Source of the DNA: CAZAGD01 sp049699975
GTDB taxonomy: Bacteria; Desulfobacterota; SM23-61
Direction: 5' to 3'
DNA: 38,708 bases
Assembly (NCBI GenBank): GCA_049699975.1
Contig: JBNAWB010000006.1
Coordinates: 1 to 38,708 of the forward strand
In this document: piece after piece, positions 16,436 to 25,400 of the stretch
Position numbering within the stretch: the stretch's first letter is position 1
Layout: every line of letters begins with the position of its first letter
Position numbers and translations under genes: made by a program
The notes under the pieces: generated by a model
Database searches by the model: none
What the model saw: the letters and a program-made list of their open reading frames with translations, nothing else
Told to the model about the DNA's origin: nothing

Positions 16436-17999
16436 CTCGCCAATGCCATTTAAAAGAATCTGCTTTATTTTGGCAGATGATTAACCTCTTTTGGAAGAAA
16501 TCGGCAAGCTTCTTTTCCACAAAGGGTAAAGGATAGGAAGTTTCCCGTGCTAATTCCTCGGCCAATTTTTTTAGAGAGTCTTCAACATCTATGGCCAAAT
16601 AATTTTTGATTTCTCCTTTTTCTTCCAAGAGGTCACGGGAGAGGAGTTGCCAGGCAAAATCAATCTCCAGCCTTTTTTCCATTTCTTCCTTGTATGGTCC
16701 GTTATAGGCTCCGGCCAAGGTAGCTTGCTTCATCCTTTCGATCTCTTTATTTAGTCCGCTAAAGAATTTTTGGGCAAATTCTTCAACCGCCTTGGCCGGA
16801 AGCTCGGCCGTCTCGGTTACTGCATGGTCCGCATCATAAAGAGACCAGTCGTCGGTCAGAATTTTAAGGCCATACTCTGCGGCTCGCTCTCTGACTCTCG
16901 TGCCCGGGAAAGGAGCGAGCAAATGAAAGCCATAAGGGATACCCAGGCTTTGAGCGAAGGCCAGCGTTTCTTCCATCGTCTCCCGGGTTTCTCCAGGGAG
17001 GCCGAGGATGAAAGATCCAAAAGGGGAGATGCCCACTTGTTTGCAAATTTCTATGGCCTGGCGGATTTTAGCCAAGGTTATTCTTTTATGGGCTTGATCA
17101 AGAATTTTTTGATTGCCCGATTCTAAACCAAAGCAAATCATGGAGCAGCCCACGCTCCGCAGTTCGCGCAAAATGGGCTCATCTACGGTATCCACACGCG
17201 CGAAAAGATACAGAGGGAATCTTAGGCCACGTTTCTTTATTTCTTGGCAAACGCCCAGGACATGGCTTCGCTGGCGGGTAAAAAGATCATCATCGAAACA
17301 AACTTCCTCAAAACCCAAATTAAGGGCGGCTTCGATTTCGTCTACTACCCGTTGGGGATCACGAAAACGTCCTTTCTGCCCCGTCATCCGATAACCCACG
17401 CAGAATGAACACCCTACTGGGCATCCTCGGCTCGTAAGAATGCTGGCGGGAACTTTCATGGCTAAATACCGAGAAATAGGGAAAAGAGTCCGCTCGGGAT
17501 TAGGAAGCAAGTTTAAGTCGCCAATGAAAGGCCGATCTTCATTAATCTGCATTTTACCATTTTGCCGAAAGGCTATACCTTTAATTTTAGCTAATTCTTT
17601 TTGGGGCGCCAATCGACAAATTTCTTTAACAGTCTCTTCCCCTTCTCCTTGGACAATGATATCCACTTCTTCATGCTGCTGGAGGACTTCCTCCGCCATG
17701 AAAGTTACATGAGGCCCACCCATAATGGTCAAGGTTTCCGGAGAAATTTTCTTGCAATATTTGATTATTTTTAAGGCCACAGGGAAATTCATGGTGACGC
17801 TGGTGATGCCGATCAGATCAGGCTGAAATCGGTTAACAGAATCTTCGATTTTGGACCAGGAAAAACGGGTAGCCAGTAGATCGAGGACTTTTACTTCTAC
17901 GTCATTCTCTTTTAAGACGGCGCCTAAGGACATAAGAGCCAAAGAAGGTTTCGGGAATTCCGAAAATGGGTAGGGAGGCTGAATTAGGAGAAATTTCAT
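16428..17999 (-). CDS. B12-binding-domain radical SAM protein
   Basis: A protein of 523 residues. Residues 1-130 form a cobalamin-binding-type Rossmann domain (IQPPYPF start, DLIGITSVTMNFP, IMGGPHVTF, VQGEGEETV). A radical SAM barrel follows with Cys193, Cys197 and Cys200 (RGCPVGCSFC) for the 4Fe-4S cluster and the usual GLESG and LGLPGET motifs. This BchE/elp3-like architecture covers methyltransferases, cyclases and many uncharacterised enzymes; the substrate is unknown. The C-terminal ~120 residues are helical and charged, with no recognised domain. It lies 12 bp from one M16 gene and overlaps the other, so it is co-expressed with them. Confidence 0.88.
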   Translation of the reverse strand: MKFLLIQPPYPFSEFPKPSLALMSLGAVLKENDVEVKVLDLLATRFSWSKIEDSVNRFQPDLIGITSVTMNFPVALKIIKYCKKISPETLTIMGGPHVTFMAEEVLQQHEEVDIIVQGEGEETVKEICRLAPQKELAKIKGIAFRQNGKMQINEDRPFIGDLNLLPNPERTLFPISRYLAMKVPASILTSRGCPVGCSFCVGYRMTGQKGRFRDPQRVVDEIEAALNLGFEEVCFDDDLFTRQRSHVLGVCQEIKKRGLRFPLYLFARVDTVDEPILRELRSVGCSMICFGLESGNQKILDQAHKRITLAKIRQAIEICKQVGISPFGSFILGLPGETRETMEETLAFAQSLGIPYGFHLLAPFPGTRVRERAAEYGLKILTDDWSLYDADHAVTETAELPAKAVEEFAQKFFSGLNKEIERMKQATLAGAYNGPYKEEMEKRLEIDFAWQLLSRDLLEEKGEIKNYLAIDVEDSLKKLAEELARETSYPLPFVEKKLADFFQKRLIICQNKADSFKWHWRDD

Positions 18000-18011
18000 G
18001 ATGAAGACTCC

Positions 18012-19454
18012 TTATTCGTATTTGGGCAGAGAGATTTTATGCACGGGTCCTAAGGCAGAGAGAGGTTTTTCGAAGTCTTCTTCTTTCCCTACTACCAGGA
18101 GAATAGATTTTTCGGGAAGGAGATATTTACTGGCTACTCTTTCCAAGTCGCTAAGCCTGACTGCGGCCACCAGGTGGGGATATTTTTCCAGATAATCGCT
18201 GGGCATTTGGTCATACTCTAACTGCATCCGCTGACTGACAATACTGGCCGCGGAGGCAAAAGAGAAAATATATTTGTTTACCAGGGCCTGCTTAGCCCAA
18301 TCCAATTCCGCCGCGGTAGGGGCTTTCTGTTTTAAATTATTTATGGTTTCATAAATTAAAGAAATTACTTTATGAGTTGCCGAAGATTTAGTTTGGCAAA
18401 AAGCTCCAAATACTCCGTAATCCACCCGACCCTGGTAAAAACTACCCACGTTATAAGCCAATCCTTGGTTAGAGCGAATTTCTTGAACCAACCGGGAATT
18501 AAAACCCCCGCCGCCCAGAATAAAATTTAATACCTTAAAAGGAATGTAATCGGGATGACCCAAGGGAAGAGAAAGATGGCCCACCAAAATCGTGGCTTGA
18601 GGTAAGTCTTTAGGTACGTAAAAGATCATCTTGTTATCCGCAGGGGAAGGGGGAGGAATAAGGGGAAGTTCGATAAGAGAACGCTCCCACCTGCGGAAGG
18701 TTTCTTCAAGGAGAGTTAATATTTCGGCTTTTTGGAAATCGCCGGAGATGCCTAAAATGGTATTGTTGGGCTTAAAGAATCGGCGATGGAAAGAAATTAG
18801 ATCTTCGCGTTTGATTCTTTCAATAGACTCTATGGTAGGTATTTGCCCCCGCGGGTTCCCTCGGTAAAGGGCACGCCGAAATTCGCGGTAAGCGATCTCT
18901 TCCGGGTCATCGTTGCTGCGCCGGATATTTTCTATCTCCTGTTTTTTGGCTAAGTCAATCTGGTCTGGATCGAAGCCTGGGTTTATTAACAAATCTGCCA
19001 AAATGTTTAAGGCCTGCCGGAAGTTCTTTTGAGGAACAGAAAGATGAATTCCTGCTGACTCGCGCCCCATAGAAAATTCTAAGTGGGCGCCCATGAACTC
19101 TAATTCTTCATTTATGGCCTGGGGTGATTGGCGGGTGGTGCCTCCGGTGCGCAAAACGGTAGCTGTCAAATTAGCCAGCCCGCTGAGCTGGGGAGGGTCG
19201 TATATTGATCCGGAACGGATCAGCGCAGAAAGGGTGATCAAAGGCAATTCTGGGTCTTCCAGGAGGTAGAGGATCAGGCCGTTAGAAAGCTGAAGTCTTT
19301 CCGGTTGGGGAGGCGTAAAGGAAAGGGGAGGAAATCTCATGTCGCGGGGATGAATAAGGAGCTCCTCTTCTTGCGCGTAAGCCTGAAACAAGAAGATGCC
19401 TAAAATTAAAGAACAAAGGGCAAAGAAATAGATTGGGCTCTGCCAGCGCTTCAA
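18012..19454 (-). CDS. M16-family protein lacking the zinc motif (inactive partner)
   Basis: A protein of 480 residues with a signal-like N-terminus (about 8-27) and an M16 fold. At the site of HxxEH it reads LANLTATVLRTGG, so zinc ligands are absent. The second-lobe signature RLVQEIRSNQGLAYNVGSFY is well conserved. In heterodimeric M16 pairs (for example mitochondrial MPP, or paired bacterial genes) one subunit is active and the other supplies substrate binding. It is adjacent to the active subunit at 19456 (1 bp gap), which supports such a pair. Confidence 0.88.
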   Translation of the reverse strand: MKRWQSPIYFFALCSLILGIFLFQAYAQEEELLIHPRDMRFPPLSFTPPQPERLQLSNGLILYLLEDPELPLITLSALIRSGSIYDPPQLSGLANLTATVLRTGGTTRQSPQAINEELEFMGAHLEFSMGRESAGIHLSVPQKNFRQALNILADLLINPGFDPDQIDLAKKQEIENIRRSNDDPEEIAYREFRRALYRGNPRGQIPTIESIERIKREDLISFHRRFFKPNNTILGISGDFQKAEILTLLEETFRRWERSLIELPLIPPPSPADNKMIFYVPKDLPQATILVGHLSLPLGHPDYIPFKVLNFILGGGGFNSRLVQEIRSNQGLAYNVGSFYQGRVDYGVFGAFCQTKSSATHKVISLIYETINNLKQKAPTAAELDWAKQALVNKYIFSFASAASIVSQRMQLEYDQMPSDYLEKYPHLVAAVRLSDLERVASKYLLPEKSILLVVGKEEDFEKPLSALGPVHKISLPKYE

Positions 19455-19455
19455 T

Positions 19456-20976
19456 TTATCTTTCCTCCTTCTTGGCTCCAGATTTGATTAAGACGCCCAC
19501 CGTGCGGTTCCGCTCTTGGAAATATTGGCGGGCCACCCGTATAACATCTTCCGGGGTTACTTTTTCATAATCCTTTAGTCTTTGGGTGAGGAAGCGCCAA
19601 TCTCCAAAGAGGCATTGATAGTAAGAAAGCCAGTAGGCCAGTTTAGAATTAGAACTAAGTTGGCGCAAATAATCAGCCTGGATTTGATTTTGAATTTTCT
19701 TTAATTCCCTTTCGGAAACCGGTGTAGTGGCTAATTCTTCCAGCTCTTTGTATATCGCTTTCTCTAACTCTTCTGTAGTATGGGGATGACGCGGCGTAGC
19801 GAAGATGACAAAGAGGTTGGGATAACGCACGCCCGGAAAGTTACTGGAAGTAGAAATATCTACCGCAATTTTCCTTTCTTCAACTAATTTTTGGTAAAAG
19901 CGGGAGGTACGTCCGTAACTTAATAAACCGGAAATGACTTCGCAAACTACATCATCCGGATGGGGAGGATTAGGTTTATGAAAACCGATGATTAATTCAG
20001 GTTGAGCGTCAGCCATGATTTTAAGGCGGCGTTCGCCCAATTGTTCTGGTTCTCTGGTAGGTAGCGGAGGGGGGAGAACTTTTCGGGGAATACGGGCAAA
20101 GTATTTTTTGAGTAAAGAAATTGTTAATTCGGGCGATAGATCGCCAACTATAGTGATAACCATATTTTCTGGGGAATAATAAGTGCGGAAAAATTGTTCG
20201 GTGCGCTGCTTATCCAAAAATTGAATATCGGAAGCCCAACCAATAATTGGTCGCCCATAAGGATGAGCCAAAAAAGCAGTGGCTAAAAAATGCTCCATTA
20301 ATTTGCGCTGGGGTTGGGAGTCGTATGAACGGCGACGTTCCTCCATGACCACATCCCGTTCAGAATAAAATTCCCGCAAAACAGGATTTAAGATGCGGTC
20401 GGATTCAATGCGTGCCCAGAGTTCCAGACGATTGGCCGGAAGATTCACCACGTAAGTGGTTGTATCAACACTGGTCATAGCATTGAAGCCTACGGCCCCA
20501 TTTTGGGAGTAAATGAGCTCAATTTCATCCTTAATTATTAATTTGCGGTGTTCTTCGGTGAGTTCTTGCAGAGTTTTTTGCAGATATTTAATGAATTCTT
20601 GATTAGCTTTTTCGCCCTTGGCTTTTTCAGCATCGAGAGCCATGCCAATAGAATCTATCCTATTAAGAATTTTTTCTTCCGCGGCATAATTTTTAGTTCC
20701 TAAAGTTTTAGTCCCTTTGAAAAGGAGATGTTCGAGGAGGTGAGCAGTTCCCGTCATCCCTAAGTTTTCGTCCACTGCCCCCACGCGGAAGCGGATATAG
20801 AGAGCTATTGTGGGTGCCTGCCGGCGTTCTAAGAGGAGCACTTTAATTCCGTTTTGGAGAGTGAATTCTTTAACCCGTCCTTCTAAGGAAAAAGAAAAGG
20901 CGAGTCTTAATGGGCAAAAGGTGAATACTAAAATTATAAAAGGCAGATAAAATTTTAATTTCTCTTTTAATTTCAT
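19456..20976 (-). CDS. M16 zinc metallopeptidase with coiled-coil insertion
   Basis: A protein of 506 residues with a signal-like N-terminus (about 10-30). HLLEH (His79, Glu82, His83) is intact and the third ligand is in VVMEERRRS (Glu212 or 213). The distance between them is about 130 residues instead of the usual ~76, because a charged helical insert of roughly 50-60 residues (about 97-155) lies between. The C-terminal lobe is complete. It probably forms an active/inactive pair with the next gene. It is 63 bp downstream of rlpA. Confidence 0.9.
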   Translation of the reverse strand: MKLKEKLKFYLPFIILVFTFCPLRLAFSFSLEGRVKEFTLQNGIKVLLLERRQAPTIALYIRFRVGAVDENLGMTGTAHLLEHLLFKGTKTLGTKNYAAEEKILNRIDSIGMALDAEKAKGEKANQEFIKYLQKTLQELTEEHRKLIIKDEIELIYSQNGAVGFNAMTSVDTTTYVVNLPANRLELWARIESDRILNPVLREFYSERDVVMEERRRSYDSQPQRKLMEHFLATAFLAHPYGRPIIGWASDIQFLDKQRTEQFFRTYYSPENMVITIVGDLSPELTISLLKKYFARIPRKVLPPPLPTREPEQLGERRLKIMADAQPELIIGFHKPNPPHPDDVVCEVISGLLSYGRTSRFYQKLVEERKIAVDISTSSNFPGVRYPNLFVIFATPRHPHTTEELEKAIYKELEELATTPVSERELKKIQNQIQADYLRQLSSNSKLAYWLSYYQCLFGDWRFLTQRLKDYEKVTPEDVIRVARQYFQERNRTVGVLIKSGAKKEER

Positions 20977-21039
20977 GGCCGACCCTCAATTCAGAATTGC
21001 CAATTAATATAGCACAGTTTCCTTAGAAAAAAAATTTAC

Positions 21040-21708
21040 TTAATCTTCTCTTACTATAAAAACCGGCAAGTTTTCTTGACGCAGAAATTCGCCGTAGCGC
21101 CGCGCTTCGGCTTCAGTGCGGAAGGATCCCACCCGCACTCTATAGAAGCGCTGGTTATTGTTCTCCCAAAGGGCGATATGGACTCGATCATATCTTTTTT
21201 GCAACCGTTCTTGTAAACGCCAGGCATTTTCTTTCTCTGCAAAAGCGCCTACTTGAATAGTAAAAGTTCCTTCCAAGGAAGGAGGAGATTTACCGGTAAA
21301 ACCGATCACTTCCAGAGAAACGCGGGCAGTGCCTGTGGTTAGAATCCCAATTTCTTGGGCGCCCTTCCGCGAAAGGTCAATAATCCGACCAGGAATAAAG
21401 GGCCCGCGATCGTTGATCCGAGCTTTAGTGGCTTTCCCGTTTTCCAGGTTCACTACGCGAACTATAGTATGGAAGGGGAGAGTGCGGTGAGCGGCAGTGG
21501 AGGCATACATATCATATATCTCGCCATTGGCCGTTGGCCGACCATGATATTCGGCACCATACCAAGAGGCTAAACCCACCTCCCGGTACTGCCAGAATTC
21601 TTCTTCTCCCAGGCGAGGGGCATAATACCTTTCTTTGGCAAGGGGAGCACAAGCAGCTATGGCCAAAAGAAAAAATATTAAAAAATTTAAAAAATACTGC
21701 GTTTTCAT
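21040..21708 (-). CDS. RlpA-like septal ring lytic transglycosylase lipoprotein
   Basis: A protein of 222 residues. A signal peptide ends in a lipobox (AIAAC, Cys20), so it is a lipoprotein, probably in the outer membrane. The double-psi beta-barrel contains ASWYGAEYHGRPTANGE and INDRGPF. The C-terminal SPOR domain (about 147-222: FTIQVGAF...YRVRVGSF) binds denuded glycan at division sites. RlpA cleaves such glycans. Start overlaps the transporter stop by 4 bp (ATGA), implying coupling. Confidence 0.92.
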   Translation of the reverse strand: MKTQYFLNFLIFFLLAIAACAPLAKERYYAPRLGEEEFWQYREVGLASWYGAEYHGRPTANGEIYDMYASTAAHRTLPFHTIVRVVNLENGKATKARINDRGPFIPGRIIDLSRKGAQEIGILTTGTARVSLEVIGFTGKSPPSLEGTFTIQVGAFAEKENAWRLQERLQKRYDRVHIALWENNNQRFYRVRVGSFRTEAEARRYGEFLRQENLPVFIVRED

Positions 21709-22577
21709 AACCTACCTGACCTGGCTTCTTCACGGGCGGCCAAGTATATACCCATGAGGACCAAAGTTCCGCCCCAGAAGATTTGTTTGGTTAATGGCTC
21801 GGCAAGGAAAATATAGGCCAAAATAGTGGCTCCTATAGGTTCACCCAATATAATCACGGCCACTAAAGTAGCCGAAAAAAATTTTAGGGCCCAATTTAAA
21901 GAAGTATGGCCGACTAATTGAGGAAAAATGGCTAATAGAAAAAAGATAATATAATCACGCGCCGCATAATTAAAGAAAAGGTCGCCGTTGAGCAGGGCCA
22001 GAGTAATCAAAAATATTGCGGCCACTCCGTAAACTAAAGTGATATAAGGGACCAACTCTAATTTTTGTCTAATTCTTCTTCCTACTAACAAATAGCCGGA
22101 AGCCATAACTGCCCCAGCCAGGGCTAAGGCGTCTCCCCACAGATTATCTCGCCCTTTGGTAAAATCTTCCCAAGCAATTAGCACCCCTCCTAAGATAGCT
22201 AAAAGGATGGCGGAAAGAAGGATCAAGGAGATTTTTTCGCGAAAGAAAAAAGTGGAAGCCAAAGCGACAAAAATGGGGTTGGTGGTTACTAAAATTATCG
22301 AACTGGCTACCGAGGTATATTTCAAGGAAGTAATCCAAAAGGCAAAATGGAAGCAGAGGAAGATTCCGGCCAGAAAGCATAATAAAAATTCTTTCCGGGA
22401 CAGGAAGCTTAGTCCCCGAATGGCGCTTTTCGGAAAGAGGATAAGCAAGATTAAGGTAGCTAATCCCAAACGATAAGCGGCAATAATTAGCGGAGGAGCC
22501 TCGCAGATTTTAATAAGGACGGAAGCCAGAGAGATAGCAATTAAACCAACCGGCAAAATGAATTTAGCCTGCACCAT
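21705..22577 (-). CDS. EamA-family (DMT superfamily) transporter
   Basis: A protein of 290 residues with about ten predicted membrane segments in two homologous halves, each an EamA domain (first half about 5-130, second about 145-280). A GEP-containing loop is conserved near the C-terminus (VIILGEPIGATILAYIFLAE). Members export amino acids or other metabolites; the substrate is unknown. It lies 18 bp downstream of ychF and overlaps rlpA. Confidence 0.88.
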   Translation of the reverse strand: MVQAKFILPVGLIAISLASVLIKICEAPPLIIAAYRLGLATLILLILFPKSAIRGLSFLSRKEFLLCFLAGIFLCFHFAFWITSLKYTSVASSIILVTTNPIFVALASTFFFREKISLILLSAILLAILGGVLIAWEDFTKGRDNLWGDALALAGAVMASGYLLVGRRIRQKLELVPYITLVYGVAAIFLITLALLNGDLFFNYAARDYIIFFLLAIFPQLVGHTSLNWALKFFSATLVAVIILGEPIGATILAYIFLAEPLTKQIFWGGTLVLMGIYLAAREEARSGRL

Positions 22578-22595
22578 AAAAGGAAAGTAAATTCT

Positions 22596-23687
22596 TCAAA
22601 CCTGGAATCTAATATGTAAGATATCGCCATCTTGAACGATATAATCTTTACCTTCGATTCTAATTACTCCCTTTTCTCGGGCTAGGGCCATAGAACCGAT
22701 TTTAATAAATTCATTAAAAGGAATAACTTCGGCGCGGATGAAGCCTCTTTCCATATCCGAATGAATTTTCCCTGCTGCTTGCGGAACGCGCGTGCCCGCC
22801 GGAATCGTCCATGCTCTTACCTCGGTGCCCACGGTAGTATAAAAAGTAACCAGATTCAGAAGCTGATAGCCAACGCGAATTAACTGCTGCAAGGCCGATT
22901 CTCTTAAGCCCATATCTTTTAAAAATTCTTCCCGTTCTGCCGGGGGCAATTCAGCTAATTCCGCTTCTAAGTCACCGCAGATAATTACTAAAGGGGCCTT
23001 TTCTCGGGCAGCTATGGCTTCTACTTGGGGAAGGAACAATTTTTCTTTTAGTTCTTTTTCGCTAACGTTGGCCACATAAAACAAAGGTTTAGCTGTAAGG
23101 AGCTCCCATTCCAAAAGGATTTTTCTTTCTGCCGGAGAGATGTTTAAGGCGGCTGCAGGAAAGCCTTTGGCCAAATGGTCGTAGATCTTCTTTACCAAAG
23201 GTAATTCCCCCGCGGCCTTTTTGTCACCAACTTTGGCCTGATGAGAGGTCTTTGTCAAGCGTCTCTCTATGGTTTGTAGGTCAGCAAGAATTAGTTCTGT
23301 TTGGACGATTTCTATGTCGCGGCGGGGGTCAACTGTGCCGTATATATGCACAACATCTGGCGCTTCAAAGCAACGCACCACATGAGCTAAAGCATCGACT
23401 TGCCGGATGTGGCCTAAGAATCTGTTCCCCAACCCTTCACCTTGACTGGCCCCTTTAACTAATCCAGCTATGTCCCAGAATTCTAAAACCGTGGGTGTCA
23501 CTTTTTGCGGATGGAGAATTTGGGCCAGCTTTTCTAAACGCTCATCAGGAACGGCCACGATTCCTTGATGAGGATTAATAGTACAAAAGGGGTAATTAGC
23601 CACTTCGGCCCGAGCGGCACTCAGGGCATTGAAAATGGTCGATTTTCCGGCATTGGGCAAACCGATTATCCCACAACTAAAGCCCAT
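22596..23687 (-). CDS. YchF/Obg-family ATPase (redox-regulated, ribosome-binding)
   Basis: A protein of 363 residues. The P-loop GLPNAGKST spans residues 9-17 and the switch region DIAGLVKGAS is present. The G4-type motif is the YchF variant (NVSEKE in place of NKxD), which accounts for its ATP preference. The C-terminal TGS domain includes TVGTEVRAWTI and ends DGDILHIRFQV. YchF binds ribosomes and is linked to stress and redox responses. It is the first gene of a seven-gene minus-strand series, with a strong promoter. Confidence 0.95.
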   Translation of the reverse strand: MGFSCGIIGLPNAGKSTIFNALSAARAEVANYPFCTINPHQGIVAVPDERLEKLAQILHPQKVTPTVLEFWDIAGLVKGASQGEGLGNRFLGHIRQVDALAHVVRCFEAPDVVHIYGTVDPRRDIEIVQTELILADLQTIERRLTKTSHQAKVGDKKAAGELPLVKKIYDHLAKGFPAAALNISPAERKILLEWELLTAKPLFYVANVSEKELKEKLFLPQVEAIAAREKAPLVIICGDLEAELAELPPAEREEFLKDMGLRESALQQLIRVGYQLLNLVTFYTTVGTEVRAWTIPAGTRVPQAAGKIHSDMERGFIRAEVIPFNEFIKIGSMALAREKGVIRIEGKDYIVQDGDILHIRFQV

Positions 23688-23720
23688 GGCTTCCCTCTTT
23701 TCATGGTTTTACTTGCCAGG

Positions 23721-23749
23721 ATTATACTGGTTATCGGAATGCTTAGCAA
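23721..23749 (-). promoter_or_regulatory. Predicted strong promoter for ychF and downstream genes
   Basis: On the minus strand TTGCTA (23744-23749) and a perfect TATAAT (23721-23726) are separated by 17 bp. The leader to the ATG at 23687 is about 27 nt and holds AAGAGGGA as a ribosome binding site. Confidence 0.7.
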
Positions 23750-23804
23750 GAATAGTTTTACCTAAAATATCCTCTCCTCTCCCTTTGCCAAGTTGAGAGT
23801 GGAT

Positions 23805-23852
23805 ATTGTAGGGCAAGGGCTTGTCCCTTGCCTTAAGTTTTATCCTTAATCA
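23805..23852. repeat. Dispersed repeat with hairpin, copy A
   Basis: ATTGTAGGGCAAGGG is followed by a hairpin (GGCAAGGG 23812-23819 with CCCTTGCC 23825-23832) and the tail GTTTTATCCTTAATCA. The head and tail recur at 24932-25008. Confidence 0.6.
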
Positions 23853-24110
23853 CCCAGAGAAAGCCATCCAGAAAAAATAATAAATTAATCTGGCACATAC
23901 TTGCTTACTTTTAGCAAAAGAGAGTAGGAGTTGCTTAACAAAATTTAAAGAGCTTCCAAATATTTAATACAGAGGGAGAGGCAATGTTTAGGCATAGATA
24001 AATTTGTTCTAAGTTTAAAAATTATGAAATTGGTTAAAAAATTGGGAATGATGAAATAACTTCGGAAATAAGAAGAGGCCTTTGGTTTGATCATAAGACC
24101 CCAGTCTGGC

Positions 24111-24761
24111 TCAAGAAGATAGCGATTCTTCCATGGCTTCGATAATTATTTCGGAGGCGATTCTGGCTCCTATTCCCGGGAGCAAAGCACACTTTTCGTA
24201 GCCTTTTGCCTTCTGAAAGGCTTGAAAATTTTCCTGGCTACCTCGAGGGTCCATATACTTACCAAATATTAAGTCTTCTTGTATTTTGGGGCATAAAATA
24301 GTACCAACTTCTTTTTCGAAGCGGGGGATAAACCGACGCGCAGCTGAAATGGCCCGCCCGTTACCTTCGTAATCCAATAAGTTATTGCTGCCAAAGTAGA
24401 GCCCTAAAGCAATAAGGCTACCCGTAACTGCTCCACATATATATCCCATCATCCCAAATCCAGGGAAAGGCGAAAGCGCCTTAATAATCTCCAGGTGGCC
24501 AAGGCCAAATTCTTCCATGATGGCTAAAGCGGAGCCTTTCGCGCAACTATGGGTTAAAAATTCGTATTCTTCAGCCCGCAACTGAACGCGCTCCAAGATT
24601 TCATCCTTGCTTTTAATGATTTCCTTCTGGTGCAGATCTTTGGCTGGTATACCTTCTTGAGCAAGTTTCTTTAGTTTGGCTTCAATGGCCGAAACATTCC
24701 AAGCTCTTTTTTCTAATTCCGCTAATCTTTTCTTTAATGCGGGATTGTTAGGCATACACAA
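24111..24761 (-). CDS. C_GCAxxG_C_C family (redox-type) protein
   Basis: A protein of 216 residues. The N-terminal ~70 residues are helical and charged. The family core follows: a first cysteine in THSCAKGSALAI, then GYICGAVTGSLIALGL, and further cysteines in TILCPKIQ and YEKCALLPG. These match the C_GCAxxG_C_C pattern of small cysteine-rich proteins found in anaerobes, with a presumed redox or metal-cluster role. Helical content and alanine/glycine runs suggest it may touch the membrane. It stands alone between two repeat-rich gaps. An AAGGAG site precedes the ATG. Confidence 0.8.
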   Translation of the reverse strand: MCMPNNPALKKRLAELEKRAWNVSAIEAKLKKLAQEGIPAKDLHQKEIIKSKDEILERVQLRAEEYEFLTHSCAKGSALAIMEEFGLGHLEIIKALSPFPGFGMMGYICGAVTGSLIALGLYFGSNNLLDYEGNGRAISAARRFIPRFEKEVGTILCPKIQEDLIFGKYMDPRGSQENFQAFQKAKGYEKCALLPGIGARIASEIIIEAMEESLSS

Positions 24762-24781
24762 ACTCCTTTTCAGAATATACG

Positions 24782-24810
24782 ATTTATTTTGGTTTACATA
24801 TTTTATTCAA
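24782..24810 (-). promoter_or_regulatory. Predicted promoter of the C_GCAxxG_C_C gene
   Basis: On the minus strand TTGAAT (24805-24810) and ATAAAT (24782-24787) are separated by 17 bp, upstream of an AAGGAG site and the ATG at 24761. The match is moderate. Confidence 0.4.
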
Positions 24811-24870
24811 GTTAGGAATATTACCTCACCATCCCTTCTCGCCGATGAGACTGGGTACCCACCACCTTTT

Positions 24871-24925
24871 CGTCATGGCGAGCGCAGCGTGGGTAGCATA
24901 GAGCTACGCTCCTTCCTAATGACAT
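24871..24925. repeat. Palindromic intergenic repeat, copy 1
   Basis: It runs from CGTCATGGCGAGCGCAGCG to GCTACGCTCCTTCCTAATGACA. The CGTCATGGCGAGC start and the terminal ATGACA resemble a dispersed palindromic element found in intergenic DNA of several bacterial groups. A second, inverted copy is at 25344-25386. Confidence 0.5.
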
Positions 24926-24931
24926 AGAGGA

Positions 24932-25008
24932 ATTGTAGGGCAAGGGTTCATCCCTGGCCGCATTTTCGGCAAGCCATAAAGGCTTGCCCTACGTTTTATC
25001 CTTAATCA
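24932..25008. repeat. Dispersed repeat with inverted ends, copy B
   Basis: GTAGGGCAAG (24935-24944) and CTTGCCCTAC (24983-24992) are perfect inverted repeats. The tail GTTTTATCCTTAATCA is shared with copy A at 23805-23852. Confidence 0.6.
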
Positions 25009-25343
25009 ACAATCAACCAGGCACAGCCATTCAGGGAATATAATTTTTTAAAAAATATTTTACAGTTCTTTCTCTGTGTGCTCTGCGCCCTCTGGGGGAG
25101 TTGCCTTTTTGACTTACCTTATTTTCTGCGTAAATGTGCCCCTGCATCACTTTCCTACGGCAGCACTTCTTTTCGATTTTCGCTCTGCGCTATGCGCTTA
25201 GCGCTTTGCCCTAGGCATTTTGCTTTTTCCCCTTCCGCTCTCCCGCCTTGCGCTTAACGATAAATAATTTCATCCCTTGCTCCCTGCTCCGTGCTCCCTG
25301 CTTTTTTCATCTGCGTTCATCTGCGTCCCCTATTTTCCATAAA

Positions 25344-25386
25344 TTACGAGATCGCCACGGTCGCTATTGCTCCCTCGCGATGACAT
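25344..25386. repeat. Palindromic intergenic repeat, copy 2 (inverted)
   Basis: Read on the minus strand it begins TGTCATCGCGAGGGAGCAAT and ends GGCGATCTCGTAA. This is the same element type as 24871-24925 in the opposite orientation. Confidence 0.45.
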
Positions 25387-25400
25387 TACGATACAACCTT

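Larger units (their letters stand above)
23688..24110. other. Intergenic region between ychF and the C_GCAxxG_C_C gene
   Basis: It holds the ychF promoter (23721-23749) and a hairpin repeat (23805-23852). The rest (23853-24110) is AT-rich with only very short frames, and no gene or RNA could be supported. Confidence 0.6.

Noticed and set aside
21512..21733. Alternative frame over the rlpA start
   Set aside because: Shadow of rlpA. The lipoprotein signal and DPBB motifs are in the chosen frame.
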